Virus record (IMG/VR): IMGVR_UViG_3300025727_000008
Coordinates: 1-64,000 of that record
DNA: 64,000 nt
Reading direction: 5' to 3' (one strand)
DNA from: a virus
The notes below the pieces were generated by a model. That model searched no databases, was not told where the DNA came from, and saw nothing but the letters and a program-made list of their open reading frames with translations. Every line of letters starts with the position of its first letter. Positions within the stretch are counted from its first letter, which is position 1. Below are positions 37,073 to 44,178 of the stretch, piece by piece. The translations under genes were made by a program, and so were the position numbers.

Positions 37073-37203
37073 ATTAAATCACTACTTTCTAAAATAATTC
37101 TAATATCATTTATGGTTGGATTACCTTTCATTACTTTTATAATTTCATTTAGAGCGTCTGACCTTTTAGCCCCTATGTTTTTAATGGTATCTTCCCAACT
37201 CAT
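37069..37203 (-). CDS. 44-residue W-tagged microprotein
   Basis: Small frame MSWEDTIKNIGAKRSDALNE... ending in a TGA that overlaps the start of the giant gene (ATGA), and starting in an ATGA overlap with the gene upstream. The tag makes up almost a quarter of the protein, and the remainder is a helical segment. The double overlap and the tag both support it as a real gene. Confidence 0.65.
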   Translation of the reverse strand: MSWEDTIKNIGAKRSDALNEIIKVMKGNPTINDIRIILESSDLI

Positions 37204-37559
37204 TTTGCCTTACCCCCCGTACATTTTTCAAAATTATCTATCATTTTTTCTAGTTCTGCTAATCCCCAAGTGGGAAAGTTACTATCTTTTTGTGGTTTTT
37301 TAACTTCATCTATCATATGCAAAATTGTTCCCACTACCACATCACAAGGCTTTTCTAATATGCTCAGAAAATAATCTTTCATACCGTTAACATCTTCTTC
37401 AAACAACCCCTCTCTAGAATGACCTAATTTTTCAGCGTAATATTCAACTAATTTTTCAATAAACATACTATACTCAGTTTTTAATTGAGAACAACACGAT
37501 TCATACGCATCGAACTTTACATCTAAAATTTGTATTTTTAAAACATCTTGCCAACTCAT
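37200..37559 (-). CDS. W-tagged Cys-containing protein
   Basis: 119 residues beginning MSWQDVLKIQIL. Helical, with scattered Cys (ESCCSQL, EKPCDVV, EKCTGGKAK) and acidic stretches. No recognised fold. Coupled to the downstream microprotein by a four-base overlap. Candidate internal head protein because of the tag. Confidence 0.6.
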   Translation of the reverse strand: MSWQDVLKIQILDVKFDAYESCCSQLKTEYSMFIEKLVEYYAEKLGHSREGLFEEDVNGMKDYFLSILEKPCDVVVGTILHMIDEVKKPQKDSNFPTWGLAELEKMIDNFEKCTGGKAK

Positions 37560-37565
37560 TGTAAC

Positions 37566-37901
37566 TTATCCCTCCAAATTACCATCTAAACTATACAGTA
37601 TTACATCTGATACTGCTACTTCTAATGATATAATCAGTTCTCTTAATTCTTTATCTAATACCCCTGCGTTTCTTACCGCCATCCTATAATCATCATCATG
37701 CTCCATGTCGTAAGGTTCTCCTTTCTCGTCTATTAAATACGGGTTATTTTTATGATGAGCATATTTTTTAGCGTTTAATAAGAACTGTTGAAGTTGTCTA
37801 ATTTCATCAAGAGTCATAGAACCAAAATTAGGGTGAGTTTGCATAAGTTTAACCATAGCATTTACTTCGGGTTTATTCTTTAAGATATTATTCCAACTCA
37901 T
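37566..37901 (-). CDS. W-tagged small protein
   Basis: 111 residues beginning MSWNNILKNKPEV. Helical (LDEIRQLQQFLLNAKKYAHH), with a polar middle (DMEHDDDYRMAVRNAG) and a hydrophobic amphipathic end (LEVAVSDVILYSL). Overlaps the tagged GNAT stop by four bases. No family recognised. Confidence 0.6.
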   Translation of the reverse strand: MSWNNILKNKPEVNAMVKLMQTHPNFGSMTLDEIRQLQQFLLNAKKYAHHKNNPYLIDEKGEPYDMEHDDDYRMAVRNAGVLDKELRELIISLEVAVSDVILYSLDGNLEG

Positions 37902-38308
37902 TGCATCAACTCTATCATTAATCCTTTTTCATCAATTTCTGTAACTTTCAGTTCTGAATTATTCTTCAGTTTATCTGCAACCTTATACAAATGAGGATTC
38001 GTTATTCGACCATAGGCTAACCAAAATGGCCTATATTCTCCTAATACCCCATTAGTGTCCATTAATGCCCCAACTACCATTTTTTCTGCAAACCCTTTTC
38101 TTTGGTAATCAGGATGAATAGAAATATGTAATTCTCTTATCTTTCCATCATTAAATGGCTTCATGTTTTCAAGGCTACTATAATCTTTAGGCCGGTAATG
38201 CAAAATTAGTTTATCTCCGTATTCCTCAAACAAAACATTGTGAAACCAACCATCATCATCTACTGAAATAGGACTAATTTCCGCTTTTAATAACTGTTGC
38301 CAACTCAT
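37898..38308 (-). CDS. W-tagged GNAT-family acetyltransferase
   Basis: 136 residues: tag MSWQQLLKAEI, then a compact GNAT core. IRELHISIHPDYQRKGFAEKMVVGAL holds the beta4 strand and the Q/R-x-x-G-x-A acetyl-CoA pyrophosphate loop; NPHLYKVADKL is the following helix. It is a complete minimal GNAT. An enzyme carrying the same N-terminal peptide as structural-region proteins suggests it is packaged and delivered with the genome. Substrate unknown. Confidence 0.7.
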   Translation of the reverse strand: MSWQQLLKAEISPISVDDDGWFHNVLFEEYGDKLILHYRPKDYSSLENMKPFNDGKIRELHISIHPDYQRKGFAEKMVVGALMDTNGVLGEYRPFWLAYGRITNPHLYKVADKLKNNSELKVTEIDEKGLMIELMQ

Positions 38309-38964
38309 TGTAACTTCTCCATTTTACTTCTAACATCTAACCAAACTTCAGGATGGTTTTGTGCTAACACCTCTTTGATAATTTGCATCTGATGAACAAT
38401 AATTGTATCTTGCCTCTTATGTACTAACTTACCTTTGAACTCCATCAAGTATCTCAAACTCTCACGGACTTCTTTAGCCAACTTAGTTAGTGAATCAATA
38501 TGTTTAGCATCCAAATCATCGGAATCAAAAAGCATATCTAACTTAATATCTAATCTAGAAATATTTGCACTCAAGGTATCAACCTCATTTATTTCTTGCA
38601 TAGCAATCATATTTGCAGCAGACTGTTGAACTAAAGGTTGCACATGATTTTTAATATGTCTAACTACTTGGTCAGCAGTACAATTTAACATTAAACCAAC
38701 TTCTTCAGGAGTTATATTTGCACCATGTAATTGCAATTCAATCTCACTTCTATGTTCACTAATACAAATGTTACATCTAGGATTAGAAGAATTAACATAT
38801 CCTTCCATGTGATTTCTTTGATGTCTTGAAGCAGTTCCACTAGACCAATCCATTTGGACATCCAAATCATCAGCAGTAATTATCATATTATCTAATTCAT
38901 CTTCTAGAGTTTGCCTATTATCTAAATTACAAAATACACAACGTTTTCTGGTTATCATTTCCAT
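38305..38964 (-). CDS. zinc-finger DNA-recognition protein, candidate small terminase
   Basis: 219 residues, untagged. Two similar Cys/His modules: CVFCNLD...HQRNH (about 9-52) and CNICISEHRSEIELQLHG...HIKNH (about 64-107), the second with a helix-turn-helix-like stretch (ITPEEVGLMLNCTADQVVRHIKNH). The C-terminal half is a long coiled helix. HTH plus coiled coil upstream of TerL in the same transcript is the architecture of a small terminase subunit; zinc modules would be an unusual addition. It might instead be a transcription regulator. Overlaps the tagged GNAT by four bases. Confidence 0.5.
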   Translation of the reverse strand: MEMITRKRCVFCNLDNRQTLEDELDNMIITADDLDVQMDWSSGTASRHQRNHMEGYVNSSNPRCNICISEHRSEIELQLHGANITPEEVGLMLNCTADQVVRHIKNHVQPLVQQSAANMIAMQEINEVDTLSANISRLDIKLDMLFDSDDLDAKHIDSLTKLAKEVRESLRYLMEFKGKLVHKRQDTIIVHQMQIIKEVLAQNHPEVWLDVRSKMEKLQ

Positions 38965-39323
38965 AATTCCTCTTCAGGGTAAAGTTCCATAGCCTCTTCT
39001 ATATCTTCTCTAAAGTTTTCAGCGACTTCTAACCAATCAACATCTGATATTGAATCTCCTACTTCATCTCTATCATTAACGGGAGATAATAATTCATCCA
39101 TGAAACCTTTACTTTGAGTCATCATTTCAGGTAACTCTTTTGCTATTGTATTTAATATATCATCTATAACATCTTGTTTAGTCCAGTTGAATTCAAGATA
39201 ACCTTTTACCTTTAATTTAATTAACTGTACTATAGGAAAATAAAGTTCTTCAGTATTCATAACCCATAAATCTGCACTTCTAGTAGCAGTTGCGGTATCT
39301 TTCAATATCTTTTTCCAACTCAT
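38955..39323 (-). CDS. W-tagged acidic protein
   Basis: 122 residues from the ATG at 39323 (MSWKKILKDTATATR), preceded by GGAGAG; a longer frame from 39371 would bury the tag and overlap the 25-residue gene. The body is mixed, ending very acidic (ENFREDIEEAMELYPEEELWK). No catalytic motif. Overlaps the zinc-finger gene start by ten bases. Confidence 0.6.
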   Translation of the reverse strand: MSWKKILKDTATATRSADLWVMNTEELYFPIVQLIKLKVKGYLEFNWTKQDVIDDILNTIAKELPEMMTQSKGFMDELLSPVNDRDEVGDSISDVDWLEVAENFREDIEEAMELYPEEELWK

Positions 39324-39324
39324 C

Positions 39325-39402
39325 TTAATACTCTCCACAATAAGGACACATAATCCCTGAATAATTATCACTGTTAATATTTATTTTACAACACTTTAAC
39401 AT
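39325..39402 (-). CDS. 25-residue Cys microprotein
   Basis: ATG at 39402 after GAGG, product MLKCCKININSDNYSG... ending CPYCGEY, stop at 39325 two bases before the next tagged start. CC plus CPYC could hold one zinc ion. Start overlaps the upstream gene stop. Good ribosome site and packing make translation likely. Confidence 0.5.
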   Translation of the reverse strand: MLKCCKININSDNYSGIMCPYCGEY

Positions 39403-40562
39403 ATTAATTCCCTCTTTAAAATATCTCGCCAATCATTAACTTCTACATCATTAGTTTTTTTAGTTTGAGATTTAACTTCCGGTTTATCAAATCTAATAGT
39501 AACAGTATTATGTTTCCTACCTGTTTTTGGTTCAGTAAACTTTCTATTATTTTCCTTCAATAATATTTTTGCCATCTGATTTGCTACCCCTCTAGTTAAT
39601 TTAAAATATCCTCGTTTAAGTGTGAAAAATTCAGGTATTCCTAAATTATTCCTAACTCTATTTTGAAAATCTTTTCTTGTTGGCAATAAATGACTTTTAC
39701 TCTCTATTTCTCGCATAACCTCGCCATATCGAAATGCACCATTTCTACCTGCCATATCAGGTTCAATATATTTACGAACTATTCTCTTAATACTATTAAT
39801 TTCTAATGCTTTTTCAGCCCAACCTGTTTGTCCTTTTTTTCCTAATTTAATAGGATTATCTTTACTTATACCTACACCGTCTTTTAAGGCTTCAATACCT
39901 TCTTCTATGATTTCATGTAAACTTTTAGAACTTGTAATTTTAACCTCACCTTCTCTACCATACATAACTTGCCAAAAAGGTGGTTCGGCTACACCTTTAG
40001 AATAGTCATACCAAGATTCAGGACATGCCGGTGCAGGGTTTAAATCCCTTTTAGGGAATTTTTTCATTTTAATTTTTCTTTTATTTTCATAATTTTTAGT
40101 ACGATAGTGTCCATATACTTCTTCTTCATCTACAACTTTACCACTATCTTCATCTACTTCTTTATCGGTAAAAGAAATATTTCTAGGATTTAAAGGGTTT
40201 TGAGGGCTACTATAAGAATCCATTAAAAGTCTAACTTTATTTAATTTTATTATATCATCTATACCAATATCTTCTCCATCAACAATATTAGTAATAATTC
40301 CTATAATTTCAGAACCACCTTTACCACTAGTATAAGGTGAAGGGGATTTATCACCTTGTAATCTACCAATTAATCCTTGTTGTTTAAACATCTGATAAAG
40401 ACTAATATCATTTTCCATAAATAATGTTTCACCACTTATTTCTGATAACTGTTGTTGCCAATTATCAAACGATTTTCCAAACATTTGGACATTAGCACCA
40501 GTTAATTTAACATCATTTTTTAAGATTATATTTGACGTTCTTTCTAGGTTTCTTTTTGCCAC
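39396..40562 (-). CDS. protein with C-terminal W-tag
   Basis: 388 residues from a GTG at 40562 following GGGGG; an internal ATG at 40484 is an alternative. Starts MAKRNLERTSN, sharing NLERTSN with the 920-residue protein. Basic overall, with folded-looking parts (EIIEEGIEALKDGVG; YGEVMREIESKSHLLPTRKDFQNRV) and a C-terminal end VNDWRDILKRELIC, the tag placed at the opposite terminus from its neighbours. No family recognised. With the protease-scaffold it shows the tag works at either end. Confidence 0.6.
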   Translation of the reverse strand: MAKRNLERTSNIILKNDVKLTGANVQMFGKSFDNWQQQLSEISGETLFMENDISLYQMFKQQGLIGRLQGDKSPSPYTSGKGGSEIIGIITNIVDGEDIGIDDIIKLNKVRLLMDSYSSPQNPLNPRNISFTDKEVDEDSGKVVDEEEVYGHYRTKNYENKRKIKMKKFPKRDLNPAPACPESWYDYSKGVAEPPFWQVMYGREGEVKITSSKSLHEIIEEGIEALKDGVGISKDNPIKLGKKGQTGWAEKALEINSIKRIVRKYIEPDMAGRNGAFRYGEVMREIESKSHLLPTRKDFQNRVRNNLGIPEFFTLKRGYFKLTRGVANQMAKILLKENNRKFTEPKTGRKHNTVTIRFDKPEVKSQTKKTNDVEVNDWRDILKRELIC

Positions 40563-40638
40563 GTTTTTTACCCCCTATTGATTTATTATTAAATAAAGAT
40601 GAAGTTCCACTATTACTAGTAGTAACTGCCCCTGCCAT
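40513..40638 (-). CDS. possible 41-residue basic peptide
   Basis: ATG at 40638, product MAGAVTTSNSGTSSLF... with a Lys/Arg-rich end (GGKKRGKKKPRKN). It overlaps the first 50 bases of the 388-residue gene in another frame. A basic tail could bind DNA, but Lys codons are easy to produce in A-rich DNA and the ribosome site is weak. Confidence 0.3.
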   Translation of the reverse strand: MAGAVTTSNSGTSSLFNNKSIGGKKRGKKKPRKNVKYNLKK

Positions 40639-40711
40639 TCTTAGTATTGTAAACCATTTAGTGTTAAGAGAAGATGCCACTTATCTAAGCGCAATACTAC
40701 TTGGACTATAA

Positions 40712-40801
40712 CTATTCTTCTTCTCCTTCTATTGCTCTAATAATAGCATACCAGTATTCTTCTTCTTGAGTTAGAATTTTATTATTCTTATCTTTTTTCA
40801 T
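40712..40801 (-). CDS. possible 29-residue acidic peptide
   Basis: ATG at 40801, product MKKDKNNKILTQEEEYWYAII... ending EGEEE. No clear ribosome site; sits in the roughly 185-base gap between tagged genes at 40.64 and 40.82 kb. Otherwise I see nothing in that gap. Confidence 0.3.
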   Translation of the reverse strand: MKKDKNNKILTQEEEYWYAIIRAIEGEEE

Positions 40802-40823
40802 TTTTATTAAACCAATTTCTATT

Positions 40824-41123
40824 TCACTCCAATCCTTTAAACGAATCTCTTTCTGAAATACCAGCATCATCCATTATATCTTGCAATCTAGCAACAAGAT
40901 ACTCATTTGTGAACACCTGCCAATTACCTTCTTCGGTTTGCATTGCTTCTAATCCACTTTCTAACCAAGTCAACCATCGGTGAGCATCATGTTCTAACTG
41001 TCCTTTCAACTTAGGCAAATACTCTAATCTAAACCTTCTAAGAAAATCCTTTACTTGCGCTACAGTCAATTCATTAGGATTGTAATGGGGTTTTTCCTTT
41101 CTAATTATATTAAACCAATTCAT
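40824..41123 (-). CDS. W-tagged small protein
   Basis: 99 residues beginning MNWFNIIRKEKPHYN, the aromatic-rich tag form shared with the genes up to 43.6 kb. Helical body with several Trp (HRWLTWLESGLEAMQTEEGNWQVF). Overlaps the downstream end of the next tagged gene by four bases. Function unknown. Confidence 0.6.
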   Translation of the reverse strand: MNWFNIIRKEKPHYNPNELTVAQVKDFLRRFRLEYLPKLKGQLEHDAHRWLTWLESGLEAMQTEEGNWQVFTNEYLVARLQDIMDDAGISERDSFKGLE

Positions 41124-41338
41124 TTTAATTGCCTTCTTAACATTGGTTTTTTAAATGTATTATATAATTCCCATAATGGTTCACTTGAATTAAGCCTAGT
41201 TATTTCATCATTCAGTTTTTTCATTCTATAAAGTGCTTGTGCGTCAGATTTAAAATCTTTAACTTTATCTCCTACTTCTGTGTACCATTCAGTATTACCC
41301 GATATGTGTCCTTTCTTAATTTGTTTTTTCCAATCCAT
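41120..41338 (-). CDS. W-tagged small protein
   Basis: 72 residues from the ATG at 41338 (MDWKKQIKKGHIS), after GGGGGAAATGATATT; a longer in-frame start at 41425 would bury the tag. Charged helix throughout, ending LRRQLK. Coupled to the next tagged gene. Function unknown. Confidence 0.6.
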   Translation of the reverse strand: MDWKKQIKKGHISGNTEWYTEVGDKVKDFKSDAQALYRMKKLNDEITRLNSSEPLWELYNTFKKPMLRRQLK

Positions 41339-41342
41339 AATA

Positions 41343-41825
41343 TCATTTCCCCCTTGCCATAACTTCAGCACACCTTCTACAATAGTGTAACTCTTTAGGT
41401 GAACCCTTTGAATGTATTTTACCATCTCTTATATATTTTTTAGTGCCTAGAGATACCGGTTTTTTGCATCGAACACAGCGAAATTTACTAAGATTAGAAT
41501 TTGGTTTTTTCTTTTCTTTTCCTTCAGGTCGCCCACTTGCATTAAATCCTTTAATACCATATTGCACTTCACCTTCTTGTGCCATTGATGTTCCTAACCT
41601 AGTTTTTCTCTCTTCGATTAATTTTTTACCTTCAACATTCCTGTTTAGTGGTAAATCTGTTCCTCTTCCCATTGTTCTACTAGTGCCTTTGGGTGCATGA
41701 CCTTCCTCTTCAATAGATTTTACTCTTTCGTTAGGTTTTAATCGTTCACCACCCATTATATCAACAGGTTTCCTGTTCCTATTCTTTCTAGGCCGATTTC
41801 TTTTAATTAAATCAAACCAAGTCAT
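41343..41825 (-). CDS. W-tagged basic protein with C-terminal zinc ribbon
   Basis: 160 residues beginning MTWFDLIKRNRPRKN. The first 115 residues are strongly basic and low in complexity. The end holds CVRCKKPV...HYCRRCAEVMARGK, a four-Cys zinc ribbon. Basic tail plus zinc ribbon suggests nucleic acid binding inside the head or in the newly infected cell; this is inferred. Overlaps the upstream gene by four bases. Confidence 0.6.
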   Translation of the reverse strand: MTWFDLIKRNRPRKNRNRKPVDIMGGERLKPNERVKSIEEEGHAPKGTSRTMGRGTDLPLNRNVEGKKLIEERKTRLGTSMAQEGEVQYGIKGFNASGRPEGKEKKKPNSNLSKFRCVRCKKPVSLGTKKYIRDGKIHSKGSPKELHYCRRCAEVMARGK

Positions 41826-42088
41826 TTTTTCCCACCTTCTAATATATTCCTACTAACTTGGCAACACAATCTAATCTTTTGTGTACTTTCTAAAAACCAA
41901 AAAGAATCCTTATCCCAATCAAATTTATTCTCAACATGATTACAAAGTTCTCTTCTTCCCATGTTTTGCAAATCACCATCTATACTAACATCAAGAATAT
42001 CACCTTTCGGATGCACTAACTTCTTATCTAACCAAACATAGGTACTACCCATGAATGCAATCAATTTTCTAATTATCCATTGCTTCAT
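41822..42088 (-). CDS. small protein, possible degenerate tag
   Basis: 88 residues. The start MKQWIIRKLIAFMG places a Trp and two Ile in a tag-like order but lacks the M-[STND]-W form, so I treat it as untagged or degenerate. Contains paired Cys (LCCQV) and His/Asn/Cys (ELCNHVENK). Coupled at both ends by overlaps of four bases. Function unknown. Confidence 0.5.
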   Translation of the reverse strand: MKQWIIRKLIAFMGSTYVWLDKKLVHPKGDILDVSIDGDLQNMGRRELCNHVENKFDWDKDSFWFLESTQKIRLCCQVSRNILEGGKK

Positions 42089-42786
42089 ACTAAATCACCT
42101 ACTACAATATCATGAATATTATTTGAACTATCTAAATATTGCAATATTAGTTTTACTTTTTCTTCATGCTTGATAACATCGTCATAAAAAATATCTATAG
42201 ATGAAGGAAACAAATATACATTCTCATGCTTTAATTGCCATACTTTATTACTGTAACTACCAGTTTCATCCCACGTTGTTATATTTTCATCGTAAATAGT
42301 CAATGGTCTAATTACCAGTAAGTTATCCATGTGATTTAGTAGTTCATTTAAAGGCTGGTGGAAAATGGAAGTTCTGTTGTTTTCGGAGAGCCATCCATCA
42401 TCTTCTTCTTGCATTGCGTTATACTCTTCCCACATTCTTTCATTCTCTAATTCATTTTCTGTTTTTTCCGGTTCAATCATATGGAGTTTATTATATCTTT
42501 TCGTTATATTATTTTTAGCAATATTAACTATCTTTTTGAATTTTTCATTCAACACATTATGCCCATTAAGAGTTAGACCACGATTACGCTTAATCCAATT
42601 AATAGTTTCTTCCTTAGTTTTCTGAGTTTCAATTGGTTGGCTCTTAGTCCAAGCAGACGGTTGTTCATGATATTTTTTCGGAGTAACATTTCCACCTGAC
42701 TTATTAGGACTTGACTTATTTCTATTCTTCTTTTGAGCATTACTAGGCCACTTCTTTTTTCTTTTTAGAATATCAAACCAAGTCAT
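42085..42786 (-). CDS. W-tagged protein
   Basis: 233 residues beginning MTWFDILKRKKKWPSN. A basic, Asn/Lys/Ser-rich linker (10-60) leads to a more folded region (about 100-233) with aromatic and acidic stretches (YNAMQEEDDGWLSENN; NVYLFPSSIDIFYDD). No motif recognised. The layout, tag then basic linker then domain, is what a packaged cargo protein might look like. Confidence 0.6.
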   Translation of the reverse strand: MTWFDILKRKKKWPSNAQKKNRNKSSPNKSGGNVTPKKYHEQPSAWTKSQPIETQKTKEETINWIKRNRGLTLNGHNVLNEKFKKIVNIAKNNITKRYNKLHMIEPEKTENELENERMWEEYNAMQEEDDGWLSENNRTSIFHQPLNELLNHMDNLLVIRPLTIYDENITTWDETGSYSNKVWQLKHENVYLFPSSIDIFYDDVIKHEEKVKLILQYLDSSNNIHDIVVGDLV

Positions 42787-42790
42787 TTTT

Positions 42791-43219
42791 TCACCCTTTA
42801 TTTTCTATGCCTAATTTAACATTTGGTGTTCCAAACAAACCATCAATAATTCGCCTGTATGGTTTACTAATATAACTATTGTATGCAACAAAATCTATTA
42901 ATTCTTGAACGGAACTAAATTCTGTCTTAGTTAAATATTGTTCTATTTCTTCAGAATCCCACATAAAATGCCCCCCATTAGAAAACGAATTACCATCCAG
43001 TCTTTTGGGAGAACCACGCTCATCATATTTTTTATATTGTAATCCTAATCTAGATGCTGTGTTTTTAATTTCTTCTTCAATTTCATTAGACCAAGAAATA
43101 GGAATATAACCAATTGCCTTTTGTTGATTTGAATTAAACATATTTTCTAATTCTCTTAATTTATTTAGATTGTGTTCTTTATCGAACCTTTCATTCTTTA
43201 AAACACTAAACCAATCCAT
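42791..43219 (-). CDS. W-tagged protein
   Basis: 142 residues beginning MDWFSVLKNERFD, after GGTGATAAA, which is also the end of the 44-residue gene upstream. Mixed alpha/beta body (AIGYIPISWSNEIEEEI; VQELIDFVAYNSYIS). No recognised family. Start is certain because the tag sits at the first residue after a strong ribosome site. Confidence 0.6.
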   Translation of the reverse strand: MDWFSVLKNERFDKEHNLNKLRELENMFNSNQQKAIGYIPISWSNEIEEEIKNTASRLGLQYKKYDERGSPKRLDGNSFSNGGHFMWDSEEIEQYLTKTEFSSVQELIDFVAYNSYISKPYRRIIDGLFGTPNVKLGIENKG

Positions 43220-43223
43220 TTTA

Positions 43224-43358
43224 TCACCAAAGTTGTGGGTACTGAAATGTTTTACCTAATGAAAACTGAAAAATGTGGTGGAATTTATTTAGCACTAGCG
43301 CGATTTTTTTTGTTGGGTAGTAACCATAAACAGTATAAGGATAATAGTAATGTGCCAT
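43224..43358 (-). CDS. 44-residue Tyr-rich microprotein
   Basis: ATG at 43358 after GAGGAATAATAA. Product begins MAHYYYPYTVYGYYP and ends FQYPQLW; eight of the first fifteen residues are aromatic. Its TGA forms part of the next gene's ribosome site, suggesting coupled translation. Tyr-rich peptides may self-associate; no function is claimed. Confidence 0.5.
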   Translation of the reverse strand: MAHYYYPYTVYGYYPTKKIALVLNKFHHIFQFSLGKTFQYPQLW

Positions 43359-43361
43359 TTA

Positions 43362-43571
43362 TTATTCCTCGATAAACTTTAGTGTTGTTTGTTTTGAATT
43401 AGGTTTCTGTTCATCAGCACTAATAACTTTAGTTGGTTTAGGTTTACCTTTAAACCATTTACTCGCAGGTTTAGATGATACAGTTGCACCGTCAATTAAT
43501 TCTTCAGGTAGTTTTGTTTGTGTTGTATTCTTTTTATTTTTACTATCTTTGATAATATTAAACCAGTTCAC
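43362..43571 (-). CDS. W-tagged small basic protein, first gene of the virion block
   Basis: 69 residues from a GTG at 43571, after GGTGATGTT. Begins MNWFNIIKDSKNKKN and continues as a Lys/Thr/Pro/Ser-rich disordered peptide. It is the first gene after the divergent control region, so it should be expressed from the promoter at about 43.6 kb. Function unknown beyond the tag. Confidence 0.6.
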   Translation of the reverse strand: MNWFNIIKDSKNKKNTTQTKLPEELIDGATVSSKPASKWFKGKPKPTKVISADEQKPNSKQTTLKFIEE

Positions 43572-43698
43572 AACATCACCAATAGATTAACCCGATACAC
43601 TATCCTTAATTAAATTAGTTATTAATAATAATAAAATAAAAAAAAAATTAAAACGCAAAGCATATGGTTGGATAAATATATTGTTGTCCAACCATATG
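43572..43698 (-). promoter_or_regulatory. divergent promoter/operator for the virion block
   Basis: Between the first minus-strand gene and the plus-strand control region lies an A/T-only stretch (about 43605-43655) containing TATA-like sequence, then a perfect 12-base inverted repeat CATATGGTTGGA (43661-43672) / TCCAACCATATG (43687-43698) around the spacer TAAATATATTGTTG. This suits a regulator-bound promoter driving the block leftward. Confidence 0.5.
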
Positions 43699-43771
43699 GT
43701 AGCATTCATTGTTAAATGTGCTACCATACGGGGTTTCGGGGGGAATACTAATGTTTGACGAAGAAGATTGA
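43691..43771 (+). other. control unit A: palindrome, hairpin, G-rich site, acidic mini-ORF
   Basis: ACCATATGGT (43691-43700) runs into a hairpin GGTAGCA / TGCTACC (43698-43724), then GGGG and GGGGGG tracts, then ATG TTT GAC GAA GAA GAT TGA (43751-43771), encoding MFDEED. The same order recurs as unit B at 44348-44420. A perfect 12-base inverted repeat, GGGGGGAATACT (43738-43749) / AGTATTCCCCCC (43798-43809), encloses the mini-ORF. It may be a leader peptide or RNA switch. Confidence 0.55.
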
Positions 43772-43810
43772 TTAACAAGTTAAGTCTATCATACGGGAGT
43801 ATTCCCCCCA

Positions 43811-43833
43811 ACCATATGGTAATGCACTTTGTA
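43811..43833 (+). repeat. composite repeat copy 1 (ACCATATGGT + CACTTTGTA)
   Basis: ACCATATGGT followed after four bases by CACTTTGTA, a two-mismatch version of AACTTTGTG. Direct orientation, just upstream of the first plus-strand gene. Confidence 0.5.
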
Positions 43834-43870
43834 CTTATTACCTTATATGTATGGTAATTATACCATTATT

Positions 43871-44074
43871 ATGGTAAACTTTACACGAGCGGACTTTCAA
43901 TTACTTGCAGTGTTAGCAATTGATATGAAATTAACAGAAGAACAAAAGAACATATATGTTGCTAATCTAAAACGCACTAATATTAACTTCAATGAAGATA
44001 AATTCAGAAAGGCTATGATGATTGAATATAACAATCGTCATATTGCCGGCGAATTTGCAATAGGTGGGATTTAA
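43871..44074 (+). CDS. small protein of the control region, first rightward gene
   Basis: 67 residues from the ATG at 43871 (MVNFTRADFQLLAVLAIDM). TTATATG lies about 25 bases upstream with little room for a leader, fitting an archaeal TATA box and leaderless start; an in-frame ATG at 43829 would add 14 residues. Helical, with a DNA-binding-like mix of Arg/Lys and aromatic residues, but no clear helix-turn-helix. It is followed without a gap by a zinc microprotein. Regulator of the flanking repeats is a guess from position. Confidence 0.5.
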   Translation: MVNFTRADFQLLAVLAIDMKLTEEQKNIYVANLKRTNINFNEDKFRKAMMIEYNNRHIAGEFAIGGI

Positions 44075-44158
44075 ATGAAAGAATGCTATAAATGTGGAAA
44101 AATAATCAGTGATAATAAATATTGTTGTTATTCTTGTATTAAAAGTGAGGCGATATAA
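44075..44158 (+). CDS. 27-residue zinc-ribbon microprotein
   Basis: ATG directly after the upstream TAA. Product MKECYKCGKIISDNKYCCYSC... has CxxC and CCxxC pairs 11 residues apart, a minimal zinc ribbon. Its TAA shares the A of the next ATG (mini-ORF MFDEED). Confidence 0.55.
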   Translation: MKECYKCGKIISDNKYCCYSCIKSEAI

Positions 44159-44178
44159 TGTTTGACGAAGAAGATTAA
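44158..44178 (+). CDS. acidic mini-ORF MFDEED, second copy
   Basis: Six codons plus stop, identical in the protein it encodes to the mini-ORF of unit A and started by a TAATG overlap with the zinc microprotein. A third version, VYDDED from a GTG after GGGGGTGA, is at 44400-44420. Three coupled or well-primed copies suggest these are translated. Confidence 0.4.
   Translation: MFDEED

Noticed and set aside
43587-43811. 74-residue minus-strand frame over control unit A
   Set aside because: Runs through the hairpins and mini-ORF with no ribosome site; structure and repeats explain the region better.
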